Below, one piece after another: positions 8,694-16,618 of a stretch of 57,539 nt of DNA. A program made the position numbers and the translations under genes. Below the pieces are notes generated by a model that saw nothing but the letters and a program-made list of their open reading frames with translations, was not told where the DNA came from and searched no databases. This DNA is from Planctomycetota bacterium. GTDB taxonomy: Bacteria > Planctomycetota > SZUA-567 > H5-PLA8. Location of the stretch: the NCBI GenBank assembly GCA_026184295.1, contig JAHCJK010000014.1, positions 1 to 57,539 of the forward strand, in the 5' to 3' direction. How positions within the stretch are numbered: the stretch's first letter is position 1; every line of letters starts with the position of its first letter.

Positions 8694-9737
8694 TCAGTTC
8701 TTCGGCGCGGCGGCGGCCGCGTCGCCGTTCAGCCGTTTCGTGCCCGCCTGCAGCAGGTTCGAAAGCAGCGGCGTCAGCAGTTCCGGCGTCACGTTCAGGT
8801 GCTCGATCTTCTGCAGCTTCGCGGCGAACTCCTGCGCGGCCAGGCCCAGCAGTGCTTCCGCCGGAAGATCGCGGTAGATGTCCATGCGCTCGCGCTCCGA
8901 CGCGACGTTGGCCGCCTCCACGGTCTGGATCGCCGCCGCGCGCGCCTCCGCGTTCAGCTTGCGCCGCGCCGCGTGCGCCTCGGCCTCGATCTGCCGCGCC
9001 TCGGCGGCCTCCTTCGCGCGCTTGCGCTCGTTCTGGCCCTTCTGCGCGATCAGCAGTTCCTCGCGCTTGGAAAGCTCGATGCGGTTCTGCAGCTCGTTCT
9101 CCTGGATCGCGCGTTCCTTCTCGACGGCCAGCGCGCGCCGCTGGAAGACCGCCTCGTCCGCCGTCTGCTGGATCGATTCGTGCGTCGGCGCCTGCAGGGC
9201 CTTCTCGAGTTCCGCGGTCGGAGCGACCTTCGAGACGCGCACCGAGGCGATCTCGAGCCCCAGGTCCTTCAGGTTGGCCTCGGCGAGCAGGCCCGCCGCG
9301 ATGTGCTCGCGCAGCCGCGAGACGCCCTGGCCGAGCAGTTCGCGGACGGGCGCGGCGGCGATGCAGGCCCACGCGTGCTGCTGCGCCGACTGGATCAGGA
9401 GCTGCGAGATCTGCTCCAGGGGCTTTTTGAGATGCGCGCCGCTGTCGAGATCGACGGAGAAATCGACGCGCGCGGCGCAGACCGCGGGGTCCTTGACGCG
9501 GTACGTGATGACGCCCTGCGTCGTCACGTCCTGGTAATCGCGCGAGCGCGCGTGGAAAAGAAAGGTCTCGTCGCGGTCGTCGCAGGGCACTTCCGCGATG
9601 CTGTTGACCAGCGGCATGAACCAGAACGCCAGCCCGCGCCCCGACCGCACGAGCTTCCCGCGCCGGTTCTGCAGAACATGCGCGCTCGGTTCGCAGCGCA
9701 GGTGCCGAAGCCCGAAGAGACGCGTGATCGTGGCCAT
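8694..9737 (-). CDS. SPFH/Band 7 domain protein
   Basis: A 347-residue SPFH-family (stomatin/prohibitin/flotillin-like) protein. Residues about 15-215 form the Band 7 domain, including VTTQGVITYRVKDP and the segment ending GLEIASVRVSKVAPTAELEKAL. Residues about 215-290 are a charged Ala/Glu/Arg-rich coiled coil, followed by an Ala-rich tail ending in PKN. No N-terminal membrane helix is evident; a short segment AFWFMPLV near 38-45 might touch the membrane. SPFH proteins oligomerise at membranes and scaffold other proteins. The gene sits between the ADP-ribosylglycohydrolase (39 bases upstream) and the NAD-kinase-like gene (19 bases downstream), so co-transcription is likely. A scaffold for those enzymes is an inference only. 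Confidence 0.88.
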   Translation of the reverse strand: MATITRLFGLRHLRCEPSAHVLQNRRGKLVRSGRGLAFWFMPLVNSIAEVPCDDRDETFLFHARSRDYQDVTTQGVITYRVKDPAVCAARVDFSVDLDSGAHLKKPLEQISQLLIQSAQQHAWACIAAAPVRELLGQGVSRLREHIAAGLLAEANLKDLGLEIASVRVSKVAPTAELEKALQAPTHESIQQTADEAVFQRRALAVEKERAIQENELQNRIELSKREELLIAQKGQNERKRAKEAAEARQIEAEAHAARRKLNAEARAAAIQTVEAANVASERERMDIYRDLPAEALLGLAAQEFAAKLQKIEHLNVTPELLTPLLSNLLQAGTKRLNGDAAAAAPKN

Positions 9738-9776
9738 GGTGCCCTCGCTTTCCGGACCGGATGCGAGCCGGTCCTG

Positions 9777-10910
9777 TTAAGCCGTGTCATTGGATTGAAG
9801 TGTTTTCTGAAATTCTTTCTCCTGAAACGTCCAGGCAGCTTCCTTTTCCAGGCAGGTGAATTGGTTTTCCGGCGGTTCACGGTCCTCCGCGAGCGCGTCA
9901 GCGTAGGCTTCGAGCCGCGCGCGGTCGAGCAGTCGTTCAGTGGGAATCCATCCGGTGCCAAAGCGCGCCCCCAAAAGCCCGCCGCAGATGGCCGCCACCG
10001 TGTCGGTGTCGAACCCGAGGCGCACGATTTCGGCGAGTGCGGCCTGGGGGTCGTTCAGTTCCGGATCGAACGCCATCGCCAACGCGTGCATGCCGCCCAA
10101 TAAAACGAATCCCTGGTTAGGGTGAGCGCGGGTAAAACCGTCTGCCAGGTGTGGCCGCGCCCGTTGGGAAAGCCGTTCGCGAAGCGCGGCGTGGTCCGAT
10201 AGCGGGGTGGTGCGCAGTTCGCGCAATGCGTCCGAGACCAGCGTTCCCGCCGTGCGGTCGATAGTCCACTCCGAATGCCCATCAAGCCACGCCCGCTCGG
10301 CTTGCAGGACGTCTTCGTGGAGCGTTCCAAGCACATCATGCGGGGTCACGCCTTGCACGAATAGCGCGGCCGCGCGCGCGACCGCATAGGCCAGCGCTGC
10401 GGCCCTGATATCGCCGTGCGTGACCAGACTCGATTCCATCGCTGCCTGTGCCAGCGTGTTGGGCTCACAAGCGTATCGCGTACCCAGTGGCGCGATGCGC
10501 ATCGCCGCCCCCATGCCGGCGCTGGCACTGCCAGAGACGCTCGGATTTATGCCCTTGGCCAGTTTGCGCAGAGCATCGTTGAAATTGCGCCCGGTTCCGC
10601 GCCAACTTAGCCGGCGCTTGCCCTCGACGAGTATCTCAGCCCACGCCGTCGGCGACCACGCTCGCACCTGAAGCAGCGCCAGCGCCTGCTGCGTGTCGTC
10701 GGAATGCAGGCCGAGCGGGCGGAGCTTGCGCAACGCCTCGGCATTTGAGGCACGGATCGCTTCAAGTGGGTACTGGACCGGCAGCGAGCGGTAGTCGCCG
10801 TAGATTTTCACGATCTCGGCCTTACGCCAGCCTTCGACGGGGCATCCAAAGGCGTCGCCCCAGGCCAGGCCCAGCAGCGTGCCGCGTTTGCGTTCTCGTT
10901 CAGTTCCCAT
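9777..10910 (-). CDS. ADP-ribosylglycohydrolase family protein (ARH/DraG type)
   Basis: A 377-residue all-alpha ADP-ribosylglycohydrolase. The N-terminal GLAWGDAFGCPVE and GLHSDDTQQAL (acidic pair D71/D72) and the late GFDTDTVAAICGGLLGARFG (D301/D303) together form the family's dinuclear Mg site. These enzymes remove ADP-ribose from proteins (DraG acts on arginine of nitrogenase reductase) or cleave related O-acetyl- or ADP-ribosyl substrates. The start codon overlaps the end of the PARG-like gene by 11 bases, so the two are translationally coupled. The last roughly 45 residues run past the usual family core and are charged. The target protein or nucleic acid is unknown. Confidence 0.92.
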   Translation of the reverse strand: MGTERERKRGTLLGLAWGDAFGCPVEGWRKAEIVKIYGDYRSLPVQYPLEAIRASNAEALRKLRPLGLHSDDTQQALALLQVRAWSPTAWAEILVEGKRRLSWRGTGRNFNDALRKLAKGINPSVSGSASAGMGAAMRIAPLGTRYACEPNTLAQAAMESSLVTHGDIRAAALAYAVARAAALFVQGVTPHDVLGTLHEDVLQAERAWLDGHSEWTIDRTAGTLVSDALRELRTTPLSDHAALRERLSQRARPHLADGFTRAHPNQGFVLLGGMHALAMAFDPELNDPQAALAEIVRLGFDTDTVAAICGGLLGARFGTGWIPTERLLDRARLEAYADALAEDREPPENQFTCLEKEAAWTFQEKEFQKTLQSNDTA

Positions 10911-11892
10911 CGCTTACACCCCATTCAAGTCCGAGTGCTTCCACTTTTGCGATCAGGTCGTCGGTACGGCGGCAGGCGCCGATGGGACCGTCCCAGAGTT
11001 TGCGCGCCTTCGCGAAAGGCCCTGCGCCTTGCGCGTCGCCCAGATGAAAGACCACGCGGCGGATGCCGGCGGCGCGCGCTGCGGCGATCTGAAGAAGCGT
11101 CATCAGCACGCGGTTCCCGCCGAAAGCGCCGCACCCCCAGAAGCCGGTGTGGATCACGGGCTCGGCCTCCGCGCCAAAAGCCTCGTGCGATTCCTGCCGC
11201 GCAGCCGCGAAGCCCGTCGCAGCCGTACGCAGAATGAGAGCGATCTGTTCGCGCGTATACGCGCCCGAACCGTAGCTCGAGGCTTCGATGGCCAGGATGT
11301 TGCTCCGCGTCGGCGGCACGAGCAACCGCGTGGCCCGGCGCACGGCCTCCGGCGTCGCGGCGGCAAAGGCGCGGCCGTAGAGCCCGTTCGGCCGGCCCTC
11401 GGCCGCATTCGGTTCGGTGGCCACAGCGCAGCGGCGTTCCACGCCCATCACCAAGAACGGCGTCGGCGCGTAATTTTCCGACGTGAGCACTTTTTGCTCC
11501 GCGTGGAGCAGGGCTTCCCGCACCGCTGCGAGCCCCGGGTGCTCGGCGACCTGCATCTCGTCCTGCGCAAAGGGTCTGCCGCCGTAGAAGGCGAAAAGGT
11601 TTAAGTCCGCGAAGTTCAGGTGCCAGGGCACCTCCTGCGGATACTGCGAAGGCGCGTAGTCGAAGTAGCCTTCGCGCGACTGCACCGCGAGCGGATCACC
11701 CGCGGGAAGGTCCGCGGGTAGCGTGCCCGGCTGCCAGCGGGAGACGCGCAGTTCGCCCGCGTGCACGGCGTCCGGCGGGCAGGTGAGCGCGAAGAGCACG
11801 CGCTTGTTCGGGTGCGTGAGTCGCGGCGGGTGCTTCGCAAAGAGTTCCGCGGTATGAAAAGTCTGCCGCAGGATCGGTTGCACGGTCATCAT
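10900..11892 (-). CDS. PARG-like macro-fold ADP-ribose glycohydrolase candidate
   Basis: A 330-residue protein whose key segments match the poly(ADP-ribose) glycohydrolase/macro-domain group. NFADLNLFAFYGGRPFAQDE (93-112) resembles the PARG substrate loop that ends in the catalytic acidic signature (GGG followed by QEE), here GG and QDE with E112 as the likely acid. HTGFWGCGAFGGN (248-260) matches the diphosphate-binding WGCGAFxGD loop. PARGs and related macro proteins hydrolyse ADP-ribose polymers or single attached ADP-ribose. The changed GGG/QEE residues mean activity should be tested, not assumed. The gene starts 18 bases after NrtR and overlaps the ADP-ribosylglycohydrolase gene, giving two unrelated de-ADP-ribosylation folds in tandem. 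Alternative: an uncharacterised relative of TIGR02452-type proteins. Confidence 0.72.
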   Translation of the reverse strand: MMTVQPILRQTFHTAELFAKHPPRLTHPNKRVLFALTCPPDAVHAGELRVSRWQPGTLPADLPAGDPLAVQSREGYFDYAPSQYPQEVPWHLNFADLNLFAFYGGRPFAQDEMQVAEHPGLAAVREALLHAEQKVLTSENYAPTPFLVMGVERRCAVATEPNAAEGRPNGLYGRAFAAATPEAVRRATRLLVPPTRSNILAIEASSYGSGAYTREQIALILRTAATGFAAARQESHEAFGAEAEPVIHTGFWGCGAFGGNRVLMTLLQIAAARAAGIRRVVFHLGDAQGAGPFAKARKLWDGPIGACRRTDDLIAKVEALGLEWGVSDGN

Positions 11893-11910
11893 GGAGGTCT
11901 CCTTACGTTG

Positions 11911-12600
11911 CTACAGTTCGAAGTTGAAGCCCTTGCGCGTCAGCCGTTCGTAGCGCTTTGGGTCGAAGCGGTAGAGGCGCGCGGCGCGGTGCGCGACGTC
12001 TTTCTCGATCTCGTCCAGTTCCTTCAGCAGGTCCATCTTGAGAATCTTTTTGCGGAAGTTGCGCTTATCCAGCGGGCGCTCGAGGATCGTTTCGTAAAGC
12101 TTCTGCAACTGCGTGAGCGTGAACTTTTCCGGGAGCAGTTCGAAGCCCACGGGCTGGTAGCGCACCTTGGCCTGCAAGCGCGCCAGCGCCGCCTCGAGAA
12201 TCTTGTCGTGGTCGAAGGCCAGCGTCGGCGCGTCGGCCACCGCGAACCACGCCGCGTTGCGCGCGTCCGAAGCCGCCTGCGGGCGGTGCTCGGAAAGATT
12301 CACCAGCGCGAAGTACGCCACGGTCACCACGCGGTCGCGCGGGTCGCGGTCCACCGTGCCGAATGTGTAGAGCTGCTCGAGGTAGGCCACCTTCACGCCG
12401 GCCTCCTCGCGCAGTTCGCGTTCCGCGCCCTGGTCGAGCGACTCGTCCAGGCGCACGAACCCGCCCGGCAGCGCCCAGCGGCCCTCGAACGGCGCCTGCC
12501 CGCGCTGAATCAGCAGGACCTTCAGGTCGCCCTCGTCGATCCCGAAGACGACGACGTCCACCGTCAGGCACGGCCGCGGGTATTCGTAGGTAAAAGGCAC
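11911..12600 (-). CDS. nrtR: NrtR-type Nudix transcriptional regulator of NAD/ADP-ribose metabolism
   Basis: A 229-residue protein starting at the GTG at 12600, preceded by AGGAGG (12609-12614) at 8 bases; a longer frame upstream is only read-through of the promoter. The N-terminal domain has a fully intact Nudix box, starting [11 protein letters not shown] and ending RELREEAGV, matching G-x5-E-x7-REUxEExGU. Residues about 150-229 form the winged-helix region typical of NrtR ([14 protein letters not shown], then [11 protein letters not shown]). NrtR represses NAD-metabolism genes and is released by ADP-ribose; many members have lost catalysis, but the intact box leaves ADP-ribose pyrophosphatase activity possible. 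It is the first gene of the operon, and two palindromes overlap its promoter, so autoregulation is expected. Confidence 0.9.
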   Translation of the reverse strand: MPFTYEYPRPCLTVDVVVFGIDEGDLKVLLIQRGQAPFEGRWALPGGFVRLDESLDQGAERELREEAGVKVAYLEQLYTFGTVDRDPRDRVVTVAYFALVNLSEHRPQAASDARNAAWFAVADAPTLAFDHDKILEAALARLQAKVRYQPVGFELLPEKFTLTQLQKLYETILERPLDKRNFRKKILKMDLLKELDEIEKDVAHRAARLYRFDPKRYERLTRKGFNFEL

Positions 12601-12616
12601 GCGCGCATCCTCCTGT

Positions 12617-12662
12617 GTGTACTTCCTACACGAACTATAGTGTACAAACGACACTTTGTCAA
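12617..12662 (-). promoter_or_regulatory. nrtR operon promoter with two overlapping palindromic operators
   Basis: On the minus strand TTGACA (12657-12662) and TATAGT (12634-12639) are spaced exactly 17 bases, a near-consensus sigma-70 promoter. The spacer and adjoining bases hold an inverted repeat AGTGT-N7-ACACT (12639-12655). A second, perfect inverted repeat GTGTA-N5-TACAC (12617-12631) lies just downstream of the -10, around the expected transcription start and next to the ribosome site at 12609-12614. GTGTA/TACAC half-sites resemble known NrtR operators. Binding at either would block RNA polymerase. Confidence 0.75.
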
Positions 12663-12717
12663 GCCGGCCGGCGCGGGTCCGGGGCGTGGGGAAGGGTGGC
12701 CCGGCGCGCGGGGGGGC

Positions 12718-13623
12718 TCAGGCGTCCGGGTGCGGCCGGGCGCGGATGAGCGGCTTCATCGCGTGCGCGCGCCGCAGGTCGCGTTTGAAATCCCGGGGCG
12801 AGCAGCCCGCGAAGCGCTTGAACTGCGCGGAAAACGCGAACGGATCGAAGTAGCGGTACTTCCGCGCGGTCTCCTTGACCGAGAGCGTGCGCAGGTCGTG
12901 CTGCGCGGCCTCCAGGCGGCGGCGGATGCGGTAGTCGTTCGGCGCGTAGCCCGTCGCGTCCTTGAAGTGCTTGCGGAAGGCGGCGTACGAGACGTTCAAC
13001 TGCTCGGCGACGGCCTCGGCGCGCAGCGGTTCCTCCAGGTTGTGTTCCAGGATCGAGCGCGCGTCCTCGACGATCCTTTCCCAGAAGCCCAGGCGCCGGT
13101 TGCTGCGCGCGCGGTCGTAGATCAGGTGCAGGAAACGCACGGCCTCCAGCACCGCCGCGCGCGAGGGGAACTCGGCCTCGGGCAGGCTGGAGGTGCGCAC
13201 CAGGTCCCGGTACGCGCTCAGAATCGCGGGCTCGGGCCAGGCCGTGCGCAGCGGCGCGGGCGACGTTTCGATCAGGCCCAGGTCGATCAACTGGCGGCCG
13301 GTCGCCGGATCGAAGACCACGAAGATCTCGGTGTAGTCGCTGCCCGGGTCGTACCAGGTGCTGTGCGGGACGCCCGGCAGGCGGTGGAAGGCCGAGCCCG
13401 GCGCGAGGTCGTACGAACGCCCCGCGCGGTCGGTGTACGTGCCGCGCCCGTGCAGCACGTAGTTGACGCAGAGCTGGTTGAAGACGGCGTTCTGGTGCTG
13501 ATTGGGCCGCGCGCCGTGGGCCTTGCCCGTGGCGGTCAGGCTGCGCAGCATGCCGTCGATGCGCAGGTTCCGCCCGCCGTACATCTGCGCCAGCGCGCGG
13601 GCCTGGGCTTTGGAAAAGCGCAC
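12718..13623 (-). CDS. AraC-family transcriptional regulator
   Basis: A 301-residue AraC/XylS-type activator. An N-terminal cupin-like sensing domain spans about 20-140, with NYVLHGRGTYTDRAG and the PHSTWYDPGSDY segment. The C-terminal pair of helix-turn-helix motifs spans about 185-290, with AEAVAEQLNVSYAAFRKHFK and the DPFAFSAQFKRFAGCSPRDFK signature segment. The GTG at 13623 is chosen because GGAGG (13631-13635) lies 7 bases upstream. It diverges from the PhyH-type oxygenase gene and probably controls it. Such pairs are common in Planctomycetes and Lentisphaerae, where the inducer is usually unknown and often thought to be a sugar or small organic compound. An inverted repeat in the intergenic region is a candidate site. 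Confidence 0.93.
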   Translation of the reverse strand: MRFSKAQARALAQMYGGRNLRIDGMLRSLTATGKAHGARPNQHQNAVFNQLCVNYVLHGRGTYTDRAGRSYDLAPGSAFHRLPGVPHSTWYDPGSDYTEIFVVFDPATGRQLIDLGLIETSPAPLRTAWPEPAILSAYRDLVRTSSLPEAEFPSRAAVLEAVRFLHLIYDRARSNRRLGFWERIVEDARSILEHNLEEPLRAEAVAEQLNVSYAAFRKHFKDATGYAPNDYRIRRRLEAAQHDLRTLSVKETARKYRYFDPFAFSAQFKRFAGCSPRDFKRDLRRAHAMKPLIRARPHPDA

Positions 13624-13640
13624 GCGCAGGCCTCCGGAGG

Positions 13641-13658
13641 ATGTATCAAATAGTACAT
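13641..13658. promoter_or_regulatory. inverted repeat between divergent AraC and PhyH genes
   Basis: ATGTA (13641-13645) and TACAT (13654-13658) form a perfect 5-base inverted repeat in the 155-base divergent intergenic region, just upstream of the AraC ribosome site. It could be a regulator site acting on either gene. AraC proteins usually bind direct repeats, so this is a candidate only. Confidence 0.3.
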
Positions 13659-13778
13659 GCTATCGAGCATCGGTTCCATTCCTTTCCCGGGCGTTTCGTG
13701 GTTACATACCGACCATGCGCACGGGCCGCGCATCCAAATAATGCATGTTCATGGGGCCCGGAAAAGGGAGCTTCACGG

Positions 13779-14579
13779 ATGAACGAGAACGAACGTTACC
13801 TCTTCGACCTCAACGGGTTTCTGGCGGTGCCCAACGCGCTTAACGCGCGCGAGATCGCCTCGCTGAACGCGCAGATCGACGAGCACGTGGAAAGCCACGG
13901 CGACCGCTCGGCCAGCGCGTACAATTTCGGCAACGTGCTCGACTGGCGCGGCCCGATGCTGAACCTGATCGACCACGCGAACATCCTGCCGTACCTCGAC
14001 GCGCTGCTCGGCCCGCCGCCGTACCCCAAGCCCGGCATGGGGCCCTTTTACCGGCTCGACCACACCTACGTCACCGTCATCAAACCCGGCGCGCAGAACG
14101 CGGGCGCCTTCACGCTCCACGGCGGCGGCGCGCCGTACGATCCCGGGCAGTATTACCATTACCGTGACGGGCGCATGTTCAACGGGCTCATCGTCGTCGC
14201 CTACAACCTGACCGACGTGAACGAAGGCGACGGCGGCCTGGGCTGCGTGCCCGGCAGCCACAAGGCCAACTGCCGCCTGCCCCGCGAATGGAACGACCTG
14301 CGCAAGCCCAACCCCATCGCGCGCGCCGTCACCGGGCCCGCCGGCACCGCGGTGCTCTTTACCGAAGCGCTGACCCACGGCACGCTGCCGTGGAAGGGCG
14401 GCCACGAACGCCGCACGGTCTTCTTCAAGTACAACACCTACTGCACGGCCTTCGGCGACCGCTACCTCGACGAGGATGCCGAGGACTGGGCGGAACTGTC
14501 CGAACGCCAGCGCGCGCTGCTCGAACGGCCCAACTCCCGCTGGGGCGAACGCCGCCGCGGCAAGGCCCTCGCGCACTAG
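13779..14579 (+). CDS. phytanoyl-CoA dioxygenase (PhyH) family protein
   Basis: A 266-residue PhyH-family Fe(II)/2-oxoglutarate oxygenase-like protein. The start is the ATG at 13779, after GGGAG (13766-13770). The jelly-roll core includes FTLHGGGAPYDPGQYYHYRDG and LGCVPGSHKAN; H114 and H200 are candidate iron ligands, and R211 a candidate 2-oxoglutarate contact. The usual HxD/E proximal motif reads HGG here, so the acidic ligand must come from elsewhere or activity differs. PhyH enzymes hydroxylate varied small molecules; the large planctomycete-type branch has no assigned substrate. The divergent AraC regulator suggests an inducible catabolic role. Downstream is a GC-rich hairpin that may end transcription. 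Confidence 0.88.
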   Translation: MNENERYLFDLNGFLAVPNALNAREIASLNAQIDEHVESHGDRSASAYNFGNVLDWRGPMLNLIDHANILPYLDALLGPPPYPKPGMGPFYRLDHTYVTVIKPGAQNAGAFTLHGGGAPYDPGQYYHYRDGRMFNGLIVVAYNLTDVNEGDGGLGCVPGSHKANCRLPREWNDLRKPNPIARAVTGPAGTAVLFTEALTHGTLPWKGGHERRTVFFKYNTYCTAFGDRYLDEDAEDWAELSERQRALLERPNSRWGERRRGKALAH

Positions 14580-14596
14580 CGTTCCCGAAGCCTCGT

Positions 14597-14637
14597 GCGG
14601 AGGCACGGAGGTCCCGCGCGGGCCGCCGTGCCTCCGC
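14597..14637 (+). terminator. GC-rich hairpin after the PhyH gene
   Basis: GCGGAGGCACGG (14597-14608) and CCGTGCCTCCGC (14626-14637) are a perfect 12-base inverted repeat, starting 18 bases after the PhyH stop. Only a short CTGTTT tract follows, so it is a weak intrinsic terminator or a transcript-stabilising hairpin. Confidence 0.55.
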
Positions 14638-14769
14638 CTGTTTCATGCGGAGTTCGAACGCCCGCGCCCGCCCCTGTTTTATTTTCGCCTGTTGCGCTTC
14701 CAACTTGGATACGGGTATACAAAATGGGTTCGGCCGCCCCGTGCGGCCGCGCCCATTGGGGATGCCTCT

Positions 14770-16434
14770 TTGCGTCTACACCCGGGATTCTGGCTGCTCT
14801 GCATGCTGGCCGGCGGCCTGAGCCAGGCCTTCGCCGCCGACGAAGACCCGCGCGACGATCCCGCCTGGAAGCCCGCCACCGAAGCGAAGGGCGAGGACGC
14901 GATCACGCGCCTGAAGGAACTGGCCGCGAAATACCCGCGCAACGGCTGGCCCTGGTACGAGATCGGCGAACGCCTGGCCGAGGCGCAGGATTACGAAGGC
15001 GCGCACGCGGCCTACGCGACCGCCGGGTCGCTGGGCTTCGACGCGCAGACCGTGCGCCTGCGTAGCGCGAAGATGCTCGCGAAGCTCAAGCGCTACGCCG
15101 ACGCGGAGAAGCAGTACCGCGAGGCCCTGCAGGCCGAACCCGGCGCGGTCTCCGCGCAGTTCGGGCTAGGTTCCGCCCTGTACAGCCAGAACAAACCCGC
15201 CGACGCGCTGCCCATCTTCGAGACCCTGGCCAAGCGCGACGACGACTGGGGCGCGTACGCAAAGGAGTACCTCGCTTCGTGCCTGTACGACACCGGCAAG
15301 TACGACCGCGCGATCCAGCTCCTGGGCGGCCTGCTCGAGAAGAATCCCAAGGACCTGGCCAGCCGCTGGCTGTACGCGAAGAGCCTGTACAAGGCCCGGC
15401 GCTACGAGGACGCGCTGACGCAGTGCCGGCTGGTCGCGGAGGGCGACCCGGCGCACCGCGAGGCCGCGCGCTACTACGAAGGCGCGAGCCTGGAGGCGCT
15501 GGGGCGCACGCGCGAGGCCGAGAAGGTGTACGCGGAGCTTTCCAAGGGGACCTCGGACTGGTCGAAGGAGGCGCGCGCCTCGGAGAAGGCGCTGGCGGGC
15601 CCGAACTACCGCGCGTACCTCGATTACAGCGGCGGGTACGACACCGGCATCGTGCAGGCCGGCGACGACAACGTGGTCACGGGCGGGAAGGACTACTTCT
15701 CGCAGGTCTACGCGATGGTGGAAGGGCGCGTGCTGCGGCGCGACCGCTTCCAGCTCTGGCTGGGCGCGGAACACTACGGCATCCACTACGCCGAACTGAC
15801 CGCCAACGACTACTTTCAGGACGCGGCGACCGCGACGGCGGTCTTCCCCAAGGTTGGGCCCTTCGCCGAAATCCGCGCGCGCTACGCGTTCATGTACGCG
15901 CAGCTCGATTACCAGCCGTACGAGCGCCAGCAGCAGGCGGACGTGAGCGCGCTGTACGTGAAGGGCGCGGACAAGATCCGCTTCGGGTTCGAGTACGGCG
16001 ACAACAGCTACATGCGGGAGGCCGACGGGCTGAGCGGGCCGAGCCTGCGCGTGTACGCCGACTATAAGCGCAAGCTGCCGCTGTGGGAACACGAGCTGCG
16101 CCTGCGCGCCAACGCCGACCTGCGCAACAGCCACGCCTCGGCCTCCGACCGGCTTACGCAACGCGTAAGGCTGATGTACACGGCCGGGATCGTGGGTAAA
16201 CTGTCGGGGCAGGTGGAGGGCACGTACCGGCGGGACGATTTTCCGGACAGCAAGTCGCTCAGCGCGCCCCGCCGCACCGACCACCGGCTCTCGGGCGAAG
16301 TCCGCTTCGAGTACCAGATATGGAAGCACGCGGTGATTCAATGGGGCTATCTGTATGAATCGCAGAATTCCACGCGCGTGGAACAGGAGTATGGCCGCCA
16401 CCAGATCGACGCCGGGTTTTATATCTCGTTCTAG
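14770..16434 (+). CDS. TPR-containing outer-membrane beta-barrel protein
   Basis: About 554 residues. No in-frame ATG or GTG precedes the signal peptide; the TTG at 14770 gives RLHPGFWLLCMLAGGLSQAFA followed by ADEDP, a convincing Sec signal peptide, and is preceded only by a weak TTGGGGA. Residues about 30-280 hold five or six tetratricopeptide-like repeats (WYEIGERLAEAQDYEGAHAAY, and YREALQAEPGAVSAQFGLG). Residues about 290-554 alternate aromatic and polar residues as in a beta-barrel, and the protein ends in FYISF, a terminal phenylalanine typical of BAM substrates. The layout resembles periplasmic-TPR/porin secretion proteins of exopolysaccharide systems such as PgaA or AlgK/AlgE, but no polysaccharide genes are adjacent. 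Substrate unknown. Confidence 0.75.
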   Translation: MRLHPGFWLLCMLAGGLSQAFAADEDPRDDPAWKPATEAKGEDAITRLKELAAKYPRNGWPWYEIGERLAEAQDYEGAHAAYATAGSLGFDAQTVRLRSAKMLAKLKRYADAEKQYREALQAEPGAVSAQFGLGSALYSQNKPADALPIFETLAKRDDDWGAYAKEYLASCLYDTGKYDRAIQLLGGLLEKNPKDLASRWLYAKSLYKARRYEDALTQCRLVAEGDPAHREAARYYEGASLEALGRTREAEKVYAELSKGTSDWSKEARASEKALAGPNYRAYLDYSGGYDTGIVQAGDDNVVTGGKDYFSQVYAMVEGRVLRRDRFQLWLGAEHYGIHYAELTANDYFQDAATATAVFPKVGPFAEIRARYAFMYAQLDYQPYERQQQADVSALYVKGADKIRFGFEYGDNSYMREADGLSGPSLRVYADYKRKLPLWEHELRLRANADLRNSHASASDRLTQRVRLMYTAGIVGKLSGQVEGTYRRDDFPDSKSLSAPRRTDHRLSGEVRFEYQIWKHAVIQWGYLYESQNSTRVEQEYGRHQIDAGFYISF

Positions 16435-16451
16435 CCGGAAGTTTCTTCCGG
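16435..16451 (+). terminator. small hairpin directly after the barrel gene
   Basis: CCGGAAG (16435-16441), loop TTT, and CTTCCGG (16445-16451) form a perfect hairpin immediately after the TAG stop. The following bases are GC-rich, with no U-tract, so termination would be weak. The rest of the gap to the sigma gene (16452-16618) holds a TTGG/CCAA inverted repeat near 16541-16557 and no clear promoter. Confidence 0.35.
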
Positions 16452-16618
16452 GCGGGGCCTGAACGCGCCCCGAGCCGCTCGGTACGAGCGCCTGCAACGT
16501 AATCTCAAAGCACGGTTTGCGAAAAACTTTACGCACGAGTTGGTTTTCAGCCAACAACTTGCGTCGGGATTCGTTCGGTTGTTGCGAAGGGCAAACCCAC
16601 TAAGGAGCCCTGGATACG

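Noticed and set aside
7830..10103. Long plus-strand frame opposite the SPFH and NAD-kinase-like genes
   Set aside because: Composition is Arg/Ser/Pro-biased with no domain; the minus-strand frames show clear motifs.
11761..13653. 630-residue plus-strand frame across nrtR and the AraC gene
   Set aside because: It runs through the promoter and two recognised genes on the other strand and has no recognisable motif.
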